DNA of 39,104 nucleotides from Candidatus Parabeggiatoa sp. nov. 2 (lineage in GTDB: Bacteria > Pseudomonadota > Gammaproteobacteria > Beggiatoales > Beggiatoaceae): NCBI GenBank assembly GCA_002085445.1, contig NBMI01000155.1:1-39104 (forward strand), read 5' to 3'. The first letter of the stretch is position 1, and every line of letters starts with the position of its first letter. The position numbers and the translations under genes were made by a program. Below are positions 8,006-16,131 of this stretch, one piece after another. Below the pieces are notes generated by a model. It searched no databases. It was given only the letters and a program-made list of their open reading frames with translations, and was not told where the DNA came from.

Positions 8006-9881
8006 GTGAGCGAGATAGCAAAAAACCTTTTATTATGGGTGGTCATCGCCCTAGTTTTAATGATGGTGTTCAATAATTTTGGGCCCAAACAGCCGTCTCC
8101 CCTGACGGTAGAATATTCCAAATTCATCAACGATGTTCAACAGGGACAAGTGCGAAAAGTGGTCATCGAAGGTCGCACCATTAAAGGCACCCGGCACAAT
8201 GGTAAAGATTTTGTCACCTACAATCCGGGTGATGCCGGCTTGATTGGGGACTTGTTGAAAAACAACGTGGAAATTGTCTCACGCGCGCCCGAACAGCAAT
8301 CACTGTTGATGCAGATATTCATTTCGTGGTTTCCCATGCTGTTACTGTTTGGGCTGCTGATTTTCTTCATGCGCCAAATGCAAGGTGGCGGTGGGCGCGG
8401 TGCGTTGTCGTTTGGCAGAAGCCGTGCCCGGCTGATTGAAGAGGATCAGGTCAAAATCACTTTTTCCGACGTTGCTGGTGTTGATGAGGCCAAGGAAGAA
8501 GTCACTGAATTGGTTGAATTTTTACGCGATCCCGGCAAATTCCAAAACTTGGGTGGCAAAATTCCACGCGGCGTGTTGATGGTAGGCTCACCGGGCACAG
8601 GTAAAACTTTGCTGGCAAAAGCCATCTCTGGTGAAGCGAAAGTGCCCTTTTTTACGATTTCTGGCTCTGATTTCGTAGAAATGTTTGTCGGTGTCGGTGC
8701 GTCACGGGTGCGCGATATGTTCGAGCAAGCCAAGAAACATGCGCCGTGCATTGTTTTCATTGACGAAATTGACGCGGTAGGCCGCCATCGTGGTGCTGGC
8801 TTAGGCGGTGGACATGATGAGAGAGAACAAACGCTCAACCAATTGCTGGTTGAAATGGACGGCTTTGAAGGCAACGAAGGCGTGATTATAATTGCGGCCA
8901 CTAACCGCCCAGATGTGTTGGATCCGGCTTTATTGCGTCCGGGTCGTTTTGATCGCCAAGTCGTGGTGCCTTTGCCTGATATTCGGGGACGTGAACAAAT
9001 CCTCAAAGTCCACATGCGAAAAGTGCCCATTGCTGATGATGTCAAACCGAGCTTGATTGCACGCGGTACGCCCGGCTTTTCTGGGGCCGATTTGGCTAAC
9101 CTTGTCAACGAAGCGGCCTTGTTTGCGGCTCGCGCCAACAAGCGTTTGGTAGAAATGGAAGAATTTGAAAAGGCCAAGGACAAAATTATGATAGCTCACT
9201 GCTTACCACGAAGCTGGACACGCTATTATTGGGCGCTTGGTGCCCAGCCATGATCCGGTGTACAAAGTGACCATTATTCCCAGAGGCCGTGCTTTGGGTG
9301 TGACCATGTTTTTGCCGGAAAACGATAGACTGAGCTACAGCAAGCAAACCTTGGAAAGCAAGATTTCTACGATGTTTGGTGGGAGAATTGCCGAAGAACT
9401 GATTTTTGGGCCGGAGTCTGTCACCAATGGTGCCAGCCAAGACATTAAACAGGCGACTGAGATTGCGCGTCAGATGGTTACCAAATGGGGCCTGTCAGAG
9501 CGTTTGGGGCCACTCACTTATGGTGAAGACGACAGCGAAGTGTTTTTGGGCCATAGTGTCACACAGCACAAACTGGTGTCTGATGAAACTGCGCATGTGA
9601 TTGACGTAGAAATTCGTTCCTTAATTGATCGCAATTACGTCCGTGCGGAACGCTTGCTCAAAGAAAACCTGAACATTTTGCATTCAATGGCAGAAGCCTT
9701 GCTCAAGTATGAAACCCTCGATAGCGAGCAACTCGACGACGTCATAGCTGGAAAAACCCCAAGGCCGCCGAAAGATTGGAATGAGAACGGCAGCTGCGAT
9801 GACAAAGTCGAAAAGAAGGACAATAACGCGAAGGTGCAAACCCTCAAACCAAAGATTGGCGATCCGGCCAGTTCCCACTAA
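8006..9881 (+). pseudogene. ftsH: ftsH, membrane AAA+ zinc protease, broken by deletion plus frameshift
   Basis: FtsH degrades misfolded membrane proteins and regulators such as LpxC as a hexamer in the inner membrane. The start is GTG 8006 (AAGG 10 nt upstream), giving [21 protein letters not shown], the usual first transmembrane helix. A second helix lies near residue 108. Walker A GSPGTGKT (194-201), FIDEID and the [21 protein letters not shown] are intact. Frame 1 follows the family to FEKAKDKIM and then leaves it, stopping at 9253. The protease domain continues in another frame with TAYHEAGH (HEAGH at 9207-9221) through 9881. Compared with E. coli FtsH, about 16 residues between DKIM and TAYHEAGH are missing together with the frameshift, near 9190. 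ftsH is essential in E. coli, so suspect a second copy, an assembly error or genome-copy heterogeneity. Confidence 0.9.
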
Positions 9882-9885
9882 ATTT

Positions 9886-9918
9886 GGGTAATCGGTAATT
9901 GGTAATGGGTAATCGGTG
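9886..9918 (-). repeat. Inverted TAATTGG-type heptamers just after ftsH
   Basis: Degenerate 7-bp units (GGGTAATC, GGTAATT, GGTAATG) begin 5 bp after the ftsH stop codon and are the reverse complement of the array in the ftsH leader. The gene is thus bracketed by inverted heptamers. Confidence 0.75.
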
Positions 9919-10065
9919 CCAGAACCGGCCATTACCAAATTGACTGTGCTGTACCAATGAAAAATTAAAAATGAATAGATTACGTAAGCTTTTCAAAGTC
10001 CCTAATTCTGAATCGGCATTACCAATAATGGGTTGTTTCGGACAGAGGAAAGATTTGGACACAAT

Positions 10066-10190
10066 GAGAAATCCGATTTTGGGGAAAAATCGTATTTTTT
10101 AATCGGTTCCAGAAATCGGATTTTTGGGAAAAATATGAGATCGAGATCGGCTCTAGCCGATTTTTTGGAAAAATCGGATTTCTTTAATGT
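10066..10190 (+). repeat. Degenerate AGAAATCCGATTTT hairpin cluster
   Basis: Several copies of the ATCCGATTTT/AAAATCGGATTTC half-sites are interleaved, giving alternative hairpins. They relate to the single perfect hairpins at 4544-4576 and 14647-14680. All three loci lie upstream of a plus-strand gene. Confidence 0.75.
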
Positions 10191-10212
10191 GTACTGAGAA
10201 CTCTGAATTCGC

Positions 10213-10238
10213 ATTACCAATTACCAATTACCGATTAT
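10213..10238 (+). repeat. CCAATTA heptamers at the folP start
   Basis: ATTACCAATTACCAATTACC ends a few bases before the folP ATG at 10242. It is in the same orientation as the array before ftsH and leaves no visible Shine-Dalgarno. Confidence 0.85.
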
Positions 10239-10241
10239 ACT

Positions 10242-11069
10242 ATGCCTCCAGAAAATATCGTTCCCGCCTCCCAAGTCATGGGAATCCTCAATGTCACACC
10301 CGATTCGTTTTCTGACGGGGGCCATTTTTTTTCTAGGGATGCGGCCTTGAAACAGGCCCACCAGATGGCGGCCGAAGGCGCAGATATTATCGACATCGGC
10401 GGCGAATCCACCCGCCCCTGCGCAGAACCTGCCTCTGTGGAAGAAGAACTTGATAGAGTCATCCCGGTGCTAGAAAAAATCCGCGCCGAATTGCCCATTC
10501 CAATTTCTGTTGATACCAGCAAAGCACAAGTCATGCGTGAAGCCATTGCTGCTGGGGCCGATATGATTAATGATGTGATGGCTTTACGTGGTGAAGGTAG
10601 CTTGGCTGCCGTTGCTGCTTCCAATAAGGTGCAAGTTTGCTTAATGCATCTACAAGGCGAACCACGCACCATGCAGCTAAATCCACATTATGATGATGTC
10701 GTCAATGAAATTAAGGCGTTTTTGCAGGCGCGAGTGCAAGTTTGTTTGGAAGCTGGTATTGCTTCAAGCCGTCTCCTAATTGATCCGGGCTTTGGCTTTG
10801 GCAAAACGGTGGAACATAATTTGCAGTTGATGAAGCAATTACAAGTATTCATTGAACTAGGTTATCCTGTTTTGGTGGGTGTTTCGCGTAAGTCATTGAT
10901 AGGTCAGGTTTTAAACAAACCGGTGACGGAACGCTTATATGGTAGTTTAGCTTTGGCAGTGTTAGCAGTCAGCAAAGGCGTGGCGGTGATTCGTACCCAC
11001 GATGTCGCCGCGACAGTGGAAACGCTGAAAATGACTCACGCTGTCTTGCAACAGACTGATAATCTCTAA
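10242..11069 (+). CDS. folP: Dihydropteroate synthase
   Basis: Condenses 6-hydroxymethyl-dihydropterin pyrophosphate with p-aminobenzoate to dihydropteroate in folate biosynthesis; target of sulfonamides. At 275 aa it has the full TIM-barrel set: VMGILNVTPDSFSDGG (13-28), DIIDIGGESTRPC, SVDTSKAQV, a MINDVMAL strand, CLMHLQGEPRTMQ, LIDPGFGFGK, GVSRKSLIG and IRTHDVAATVE. The start at 10242 leaves the short N-terminus expected before the first strand. An upstream start is not supported, since that DNA is heptamer repeat. It lies between ftsH and glmM as in E. coli and many other gammaproteobacteria. Confidence 0.97.
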   Translation: MPPENIVPASQVMGILNVTPDSFSDGGHFFSRDAALKQAHQMAAEGADIIDIGGESTRPCAEPASVEEELDRVIPVLEKIRAELPIPISVDTSKAQVMREAIAAGADMINDVMALRGEGSLAAVAASNKVQVCLMHLQGEPRTMQLNPHYDDVVNEIKAFLQARVQVCLEAGIASSRLLIDPGFGFGKTVEHNLQLMKQLQVFIELGYPVLVGVSRKSLIGQVLNKPVTERLYGSLALAVLAVSKGVAVIRTHDVAATVETLKMTHAVLQQTDNL

Positions 11070-11112
11070 ACAATCTCCTCTCAGCCTCTGACATTAACAC
11101 ACCCCCGACTCC

Positions 11113-11219
11113 TCAAACTAAAGTTTTGGGGAGGAGTCCAAGATTTATCTTGGACGTCAAACTAAAGTTTTGGGGAGGAGTCCAAGATTTATCTTGGACG
11201 TCAAACTAAAGTTTGGACG
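11113..11219. repeat. 44-bp tandem duplication with CAAACTAAAGTTTTG and TCCAAGAT/ATCTTGGA palindromes
   Basis: Units at 11113-11156 and 11157-11200 are identical or nearly so, and a third, truncated copy covers 11201-11219. Each unit carries two short palindromes, CAAACTAAAGTTTTG and TCCAAGATTTATCTTGGA. CAAACTTTAGTTTGG relatives recur near 6934 and 32817-32880. They fill most of the folP-glmM gap. Confidence 0.9.
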
Positions 11220-11305
11220 CCGGCAAACTCAAATCAGGGTGAGGGAAAAATTCTCTCTTGAGGGAGAGGACTGGGATGAAGGTGAAAAAGCTCAAGGAAT
11301 TTTTG

Positions 11306-12661
11306 ATGAAACAACAACGTAAATATTTTGGAACAGATGGCATCCGAGGCACTGTCGGTACGCCACCGATTACCCCTGACTTTGTACTCAAACTAGGCTG
11401 GGCTGCCGGCCGAATTTTGAAAAATGGATACAACAAAAACAAAGTTCTGATAGGTAAGGATACTCGTATTTCTGGCTATATGTTTGAATCCGCGCTGCAA
11501 GCGGGTTTATCGGCCGCTGGCATGGACATCCGCTTGCTCGGCCCCATGCCTACACCTGCGATTGCTTACTTAACACGGACTTTTCATGCCGTTGCTGGCA
11601 TTGTTATCAGTGCATCGCATAATCCGTTTCAAGACAATGGCATTAAATTTTTCTCCGGCGAGGGCACTAAATTGCCCGATGAAGTGGAACTTGCCATTGA
11701 AGCAGAAATGGAACGGCCTATGCAAACTGTCGCTCCTGACAGGTTGGGCAAGGCGGAACGTATTGACGATGCGGCCGGCCGCTATATAGAATTTTGCAAA
11801 AGCACGATTCCTTTTGATATTACCCTCAAAGGGTTAAAAATCGTTGTCGATTGCGCTCACGGTGCTACTTACCACGTTGCGCCCTGTGTCTTTAGGGAAT
11901 TAGGCGCAAGCGTTGAAACCATTGGCACCCAACCGAATGGTTTAAACATCAATGCCGGTTACGGTGCCACTCAACCAGAAGCACTGCAAAACGCGGTTTT
12001 ATATCAAAATGCTGACTTAGGCATTGCTTTAGATGGCGACGGTGATCGCGTCCTGATGGTTGATGCCAAGGGCGATCTAGTGGATGGTGATGAGCTCTTG
12101 TTCATTATTGCCCAAGCCCGTCACAAAACCGGCCGATTACAGGAACCAGTCGTGGGCACCGTGATGAGCAATTTAGGACTAGAACAAGCACTTGAAAAGC
12201 AAGGCATTTCATTTTCAAGGGCCGCGGTGGGAGATCGCTACGTTTTAGAAATGCTACAACAAAAGGGTGGCAACTTAGGTGGCGAATCATCGGGGCATAT
12301 TATCTGCCTTGAGCGCACCACCACAGGGGATGGCATTATCACCGCCTTACAAGTGTTAGCGGTTAGTGTCCAAACCGGTTTACCTTTACACGTTTTAAAA
12401 ACAGGTGTACAAAAATGCCCTCAGCGCATGATTAACGTACCTATTACGCCGGGTTTAGAGATTAGCTCTCTGCCATCGGTACAAACCGCAGTGCAAGAAG
12501 CCGAACAACAACTGAATAGTCAAGGGCGGGTATTACTGCGTCCATCAGGCACGGAACCACTGATTCGAGTGATGGTTGAAGGCCTTGACGTGCAACAAGT
12601 AGAAACAGTTGCTCATCAGTTGGCGGAAGTTGTGAAAGCAGAAGCGGCGAGTCATGTCTAA
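11306..12661 (+). CDS. glmM: Phosphoglucosamine mutase
   Basis: Converts glucosamine-6-phosphate to glucosamine-1-phosphate, the step before GlmU in UDP-GlcNAc synthesis for peptidoglycan and LPS. It is 451 aa, close to E. coli (445). The start at 11306 gives [15 protein letters not shown], matches the family N-terminus and has AAGGA 7 nt upstream. A TTG at 11258 would add 16 unrelated residues. The active-site phosphoserine loop is ISASHNP (S104), the metal loop DGDGDR has D243, D245 and D247, and the C-terminal phosphate-binding loop [15 protein letters not shown] is intact. It is the last gene of the rlmE-ftsH-folP-glmM block. GTTTGTAGTAG repeats start 2 bp after its stop. Confidence 0.98.
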   Translation: MKQQRKYFGTDGIRGTVGTPPITPDFVLKLGWAAGRILKNGYNKNKVLIGKDTRISGYMFESALQAGLSAAGMDIRLLGPMPTPAIAYLTRTFHAVAGIVISASHNPFQDNGIKFFSGEGTKLPDEVELAIEAEMERPMQTVAPDRLGKAERIDDAAGRYIEFCKSTIPFDITLKGLKIVVDCAHGATYHVAPCVFRELGASVETIGTQPNGLNINAGYGATQPEALQNAVLYQNADLGIALDGDGDRVLMVDAKGDLVDGDELLFIIAQARHKTGRLQEPVVGTVMSNLGLEQALEKQGISFSRAAVGDRYVLEMLQQKGGNLGGESSGHIICLERTTTGDGIITALQVLAVSVQTGLPLHVLKTGVQKCPQRMINVPITPGLEISSLPSVQTAVQEAEQQLNSQGRVLLRPSGTEPLIRVMVEGLDVQQVETVAHQLAEVVKAEAASHV

Positions 12662-12663
12662 CC

Positions 12664-12720
12664 GTTTGTAGTAGTCGCTTTAGCGACTTAAAGTTCGTCG
12701 TTTGTAGTAGTCGCTTTTAC
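12664..12720 (-). repeat. GTTTGTAGTAG + stem repeats, 3' side of glmM
   Basis: A GTTTGTAGTAG tail with the stem GTCGCTTTAGCGAC and a second partial copy start 2 bp after the glmM stop, in the 3'-side orientation. They face the oppositely oriented copies next to the convergent photolyase gene. Confidence 0.9.
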
Positions 12721-13016
12721 ACTCAAATAATGTCTTAAGTTGAGGGCATTGACGTAATAGTAGGAACCTGAAAAAGAGGCGATAAATCGCCTACTACAAA
12801 CTGACTCAAATAATGTCTTAAGTTATGTCTTAAGTTGAGGGCATTGACGTAATAGTAGGAACCTGAAAAAGAGGCGATAAATCGCCTACTACAAACTGAC
12901 TCAAATAATGTCTTAAGTTGATGGCATTGACGTAATAGTAGGAACCTGAAAAAGAGGCGATAAATCGTCTACTACAAACCTGAAAAAGAGGCGATAAATC
13001 GCCTACTACAAACAGG
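12721..13016 (+). repeat. Three copies of an 83-95-bp composite repeat
   Basis: Copies start at 12721, 12804 and 12899 with ACTCAAATAATGTCTTAAG. Each contains GGCATTGACGTAATAGTAGG and AACCTGAAAAAGAG, then the stem GGCGAT-AA-ATCGCC and the tail TACTACAAAC. The second copy has a 12-bp internal duplication (ATGTCTTAAGTT). A fourth hairpin plus tail runs into the photolyase reading frame. Two shorter relatives lie at 16290-16449. Confidence 0.9.
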
Positions 13017-14420
13017 CCTAGAACAAATCCGTTTATTCCAAAAATCCGTTGTAATTTCATTAGACATCTCAATTATCGGGGCAGGATAATTCGGTTTTGG
13101 TGTCGCTGCCCAAGGCTTATGTCTTTCGGGTATGGGTAGATGGGCTATTTCTGGTAGCCAACGCCGTAAATATTGTCCTTGCGGATCATATCTGCTACTT
13201 TGCAGCAAGGGATTAAAAATACGATGAGACGGGGCCGCATCTGGCCCACAACCGGTTACCCATTGCCAGCCGAGTGTATTGTTGGCTAAGTCGGCATCAA
13301 CCAAGCTGTCCCAAAACCAGCGAGCGCCTTCTTGCCAAGGAATGCCGCAGTTTTTCGTTAAAAAGGAGGCCACGACCATCCGTACCCGGTTGTGCATCCA
13401 TCCGGTTGCCCTCAGTTCACGCATTCCAGCATCTATTAAAGGATAGCCGGTTTGTCCTTGTTGCCAAGCGGTGAGTAACTCTTGAGAGTTATTGCGCCAA
13501 GGAAATTTTTGAAATTGAGTATCTAACGGTTGCTCGGTCATTTTAGGGTAGTGATACAGTAAATAGTAAGCAAACTCGCGCCAATACAGTTGACGCTCGT
13601 AACTTTCAATCCCTTTGGTATGGCCGTGTAAGTGGTAGAGCGCATATTTGGCGGCCCCAAGGACTTGGCGCGGCGATAATTCACCAAAATGTAGTGATGG
13701 CGATAAGCGCGATACGCCGTCCAGATAAGGAAAATCACGTTGTTTAGCATATTCGCTCAACGCACCGCGACACCACTTGTGTAAACGCTGCCATGCAGCA
13801 GCTTCGCCCGGTTGCCAAATGTTGGCAAATTTGGGGTGGCTATTTTGGTGTGCTAAAATATTTAATTCTTTTAAATTCAAACTTTTAGGCCATTTTATCG
13901 GGGCCTTAAATGTATCTGGTACAGCTAAGGGTAATCGTTCCAAAGGGAAGCGTTGGCAGGCTTGCCAAAAGGGTAGAAAGAGTTGATAAGGTTTACCGGC
14001 TTGATTCTTGATCGCCCAAGGTTCATGCAGTAAGGCTCCCTTGAAACGACGGACAGTGATGCCACTTTTGTGTAAAGTGGCTTTGATAAAACGATCACGT
14101 TTAAGCAGAGAGGGTTCATATAAAGAATTCCAGTGGACGGCCTTGGCTTGAGTCGCTTTAATTAGGGCTTGTAAAATTCTTAGACTACGGCCTTTGTAAA
14201 ATAAAAGGGCCGATTGTTTGGCGCGTAAAGCAGTATCCAGCGCCTGTAAACTATGATGCAACCAGCACCGACTCGCGCTTCCTGGTTGCCAAGGCGCTTC
14301 TTCGTCGGGTGCGTAAATATAGACAGGAATCACTGTATGCCCCGTTGCTAGGGCATAATATAGAGCGGGATTATCTTGTAAACGTAAATCGCGGCGCAAC
14401 CAGACGATGATATTGGACAT
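12972..14420 (-). CDS. phrB: Deoxyribodipyrimidine photolyase with a repeat-encoded C-terminal tail
   Basis: A light-dependent flavoprotein that splits UV-induced cyclobutane pyrimidine dimers, 482 aa. The N-terminal alpha/beta antenna domain starts IIVWLRRDLRLQDNPAL. The FAD domain has SRLSPSLHFGELSPRQV, WREFAYYLLYHYP, GYPLIDAGMRELRATGWMHNR and the typical DADLANNTLGWQWV...HRIFNP. This pattern fits class I photolyases. A photoreceptor cryptochrome is less likely but not excluded. The normal protein appears to end around IIEMSNE. The last roughly 27 residues, including CSRRFIASFSGL and the stop, are translated from intergenic repeats (AAATCCGTTTATTCC and the hairpin/TACTACAAAC element). It is convergent with glmM. 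Confidence 0.93.
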   Translation of the reverse strand: MSNIIVWLRRDLRLQDNPALYYALATGHTVIPVYIYAPDEEAPWQPGSASRCWLHHSLQALDTALRAKQSALLFYKGRSLRILQALIKATQAKAVHWNSLYEPSLLKRDRFIKATLHKSGITVRRFKGALLHEPWAIKNQAGKPYQLFLPFWQACQRFPLERLPLAVPDTFKAPIKWPKSLNLKELNILAHQNSHPKFANIWQPGEAAAWQRLHKWCRGALSEYAKQRDFPYLDGVSRLSPSLHFGELSPRQVLGAAKYALYHLHGHTKGIESYERQLYWREFAYYLLYHYPKMTEQPLDTQFQKFPWRNNSQELLTAWQQGQTGYPLIDAGMRELRATGWMHNRVRMVVASFLTKNCGIPWQEGARWFWDSLVDADLANNTLGWQWVTGCGPDAAPSHRIFNPLLQSSRYDPQGQYLRRWLPEIAHLPIPERHKPWAATPKPNYPAPIIEMSNEITTDFWNKRICSRPVCSRRFIASFSGL

Positions 14421-14785
14421 GGAGAACTTTCACTCTCACACTATAGATTTTCAGAAAATTTCAAAACCAAAAGCCAACAGCTTTCACCAGTTGTCTAAGA
14501 GCTACTGTACCCTAAAGGGCACTCTAACGAGTTCAGTCGGCTTTGGCCGAGCCCGGCTAGTCATGAGGCCCTCGCTGGCGGTGGTATGGAACCGAAGCTC
14601 TCGCAAGTTAAACTTCTGCTTTTCTGTACTTTACAACATGAGAAAGAGAAATCCGATTTTTTTAAAAAATCGGATTTCTTAAAAACGCTTATTCACCTCG
14701 ATAGAGGGGTTAGCGGTGTTGTGCTTTTTTTAGTGATCTTGTTTCAATTTATGAAGTGGTTAAGTTTATTTAAATGGAGATCATA
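14421..14785. other. Gene-free 365 bp between divergent photolyase and AAA ATPase
   Basis: It should hold both promoters. Visible items are CTATAGATTTTCAG at about 14444-14457 (on the photolyase strand CTGAAAATCTATAG, the 5'-side orientation of a family also next to sixA and PPK2), a TCGGCTTTGGCCGA hairpin near 14537, and the AGAAATCCGATTTTT hairpin at 14647-14680. No convincing ORF. Confidence 0.7.
14647..14680 (+). repeat. AGAAATCCGATTTTT perfect palindrome
   Basis: AGAAATCCGATTTTTTT is followed directly by its complement AAAAAATCGGATTTCTT, the same element as at 4544-4576. It lies about 105 bp before the AAA ATPase start. Confidence 0.85.
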
Positions 14786-15310
14786 ATGCAAATTAAAATA
14801 TCGTCACTGAGAGTGAAAAACTGCGGCGCATTAAAAGACATCAAAATAGATTTGACTGATACAACTGGGCAACTTCAACCGGTGACTGTTTTAGGCGGTG
14901 CGAATGGGAGTGGTAAAACGACTGTCTTGGAATTAATTTTTGCCTTAGCTGAGTTGTTAAAATTTTATTCTACGACTGATTTGGCTTCAATAGACAATCG
15001 TCTCCAAGCGATTCTGAAACGTACCGAGTATGCTCAGATGGAATGGCTCATTGATAATGTCAAATGCCGCGTTTTTTTTAAGAAGTCCCAAATTTCTACT
15101 GCTGATATTGATCACGGTGAACATGGAATAACTTGGCAAGCGTTCTATTCAAATACTAGGGCGTGGCATTTGCAATACTCGGATATTAGTGACAAATTGA
15201 GTCAACTTATTTCACTTTCTCAAGGAAAGGAACTTTGTAGTAGTCGCTTTAGCGACTTAATGTTCGTCGTTTGTAGTAGTCCGTTTGTAGTAGTCGCTTT
15301 AGCGACTTAA
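14786..15310 (+). pseudogene. AAA ATPase N-terminal fragment, cut off by a repeat array
   Basis: The first about 150 residues look like the N-terminal half of an AAA/SMC-like ATPase: IKISSLRVKNCGALKDIKIDL, then Walker A GGANGSGKTT (37-46, K44). This layout is typical of AAA_15/AAA_21 ATPases found in defence and toxin systems. The ATG at 14786 has GGAG 6 nt upstream. At about 15234 the coding sequence runs directly into GTAGTAGTCGCTTTAGCGAC repeats, which add some 25 residues and a stop. The signature motif, Walker B and the C-terminal half are absent, and nothing resembling them follows. It is probably a remnant, with loss linked to the repeat array. The lost partner and function cannot be told. 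Confidence 0.75.
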
Positions 15311-15475
15311 AGTCTCGCCTACTACAAACGCTTAGGCGATAAATCGCCTACTACAAACACTATAATCGCTTAGGCGATTAATCGCCTACTACAAACGCTA
15401 TAAACGCTTGGGCGATTAATCGCCTACTACAAACGCTATAAACGCTTGGGCGATTAATCGCCTACTACAAACGCT
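15234..15475. repeat. Two-faced hairpin repeat array between AAA remnant and vapB
   Basis: The left part (15234-15312) carries GTTTGTAGTAG + GTCGCTTTAGCGAC units facing the ATPase 3' end. The right part (15314-15473) carries GGCGAT-AA-ATCGCC / GGCGAT-TA-ATCGCC stems plus CTACTACAAAC, with units of about 45 bp separated by GCTATAAACGCTT. The orientation switches in the middle. Confidence 0.92.
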
Positions 15476-15487
15476 TTGAGGTTAAAT

Positions 15488-15742
15488 ATGATCGAGACAC
15501 CCATTTCTCTCACTGAAAAAGAAAGCGAGTCTTTACAATTCCTTGCCCGTCAAATGGGCAAAACGCCAAATGAACTGATTAAAGAGGCGGTGGCTAAGCT
15601 GCTTAATCAATTTGACGAAGAGACGCTGCGAAAAAATAGGATGGCTGCTGCGGGGATTTGGCGGGATCGTGATGATATACCTGATTTGCGTGAAATGCGC
15701 GGCTCTGCTGAACGTTTTCATCTACGAGAGGAACAGAAATGA
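15488..15742 (+). CDS. vapB: VapB-type antitoxin
   Basis: An 84-aa antitoxin that would neutralise the VapC nuclease encoded next to it and autoregulate the operon. The N-terminal part (ISLTEKESESLQFLARQMGKTPNELIKEAVAKLL) fits a ribbon-helix-helix DNA-binding fold. The C-terminal AAGIWRDRDDIPDLREMRG fits the toxin-wrapping segment of antitoxins paired with PIN toxins. The ATG at 15488 has GAGG 6 nt upstream; the in-frame TTG at 15476 is less likely. The stop overlaps the vapC start (ATGA), the normal arrangement. CTACTACAAAC repeats end about 15 bp before its start. Confidence 0.85.
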   Translation: MIETPISLTEKESESLQFLARQMGKTPNELIKEAVAKLLNQFDEETLRKNRMAAAGIWRDRDDIPDLREMRGSAERFHLREEQK

Positions 15743-16131
15743 ATCCATCAGAGCCGTTGCTGATAGATACTGATGTCGTCATTGATTATTTGCGTGGAAA
15801 CCCGCAAGCCATTGCATTTATTCAACAAGCTCCGTTGGTGCTTTGGATATCTTCAATGACTGTAGCAGAGTTATATGCGGGGGTGCGGGAAGGCGAGGAA
15901 AGAGAATTGTTGGAACAGACATTGGCAACCTATATCTTATGTGATATTGATTCAGAGATAGCGGAACTTGGGGGGTTGTATCGGCGCGACTATGGCAAAA
16001 GTCATGGGGTTGGATTGGTAGATGCTTTGATTGCTGCAACGGCTAAATTACGTGGGTATCGGTTAGTGACACTGAACAAAAAGCATTTTCCGATGTTGGA
16101 TAATGTTTTAATACCTTACAAAAAACATTAA
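15739..16131 (+). CDS. vapC: VapC-type PIN-domain ribonuclease toxin
   Basis: A 130-aa PIN-domain RNase. Family members cut tRNA or rRNA and arrest growth when the antitoxin is lost. The acidic metal-binding residues are in place: D10 (LLIDTDVVID), E44 (VAELYAG) and D95 (GLVDALIAATA). A further LVTLNKKHF is typical of the C-terminus. It overlaps vapB by 4 bp, with GAGAGG as ribosome binding site inside vapB. The frame and catalytic residues are complete, so the pair looks functional. It is bracketed by inverted hairpin repeats (15314-15473 and 16231-16285). Confidence 0.92.
   Translation: MNPSEPLLIDTDVVIDYLRGNPQAIAFIQQAPLVLWISSMTVAELYAGVREGEERELLEQTLATYILCDIDSEIAELGGLYRRDYGKSHGVGLVDALIAATAKLRGYRLVTLNKKHFPMLDNVLIPYKKH

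Larger units (their letters stand above)
9882..10241. other. Gene-free 360 bp between ftsH and folP
   Basis: No ORF of note. It contains the inverted heptamers after ftsH, an ATTAAAAATGAA fragment (9957-9976), a block of ATCCGATTTT/AAAATCGGAT hairpin repeats (10066-10190) and sense-oriented CCAATTA heptamers before folP (10213-10238). In typical gammaproteobacteria these two genes are close together. Confidence 0.8.

Noticed and set aside
8446..9183. Long minus-strand ORF of 245 codons inside ftsH
   Set aside because: Antisense shadow of the conserved AAA domain; the plus strand carries all FtsH motifs.
9190..9253. Programmed frameshifting in ftsH
   Set aside because: A block of about 16 codons is missing as well as the frame; there is no slippery sequence with a structured element at the junction, so a deletion explains it better.
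12830..13072. Minus-strand ORF with VVGDLSPLFQV twice
   Set aside because: Translation of the composite repeat overlapping the photolyase end.
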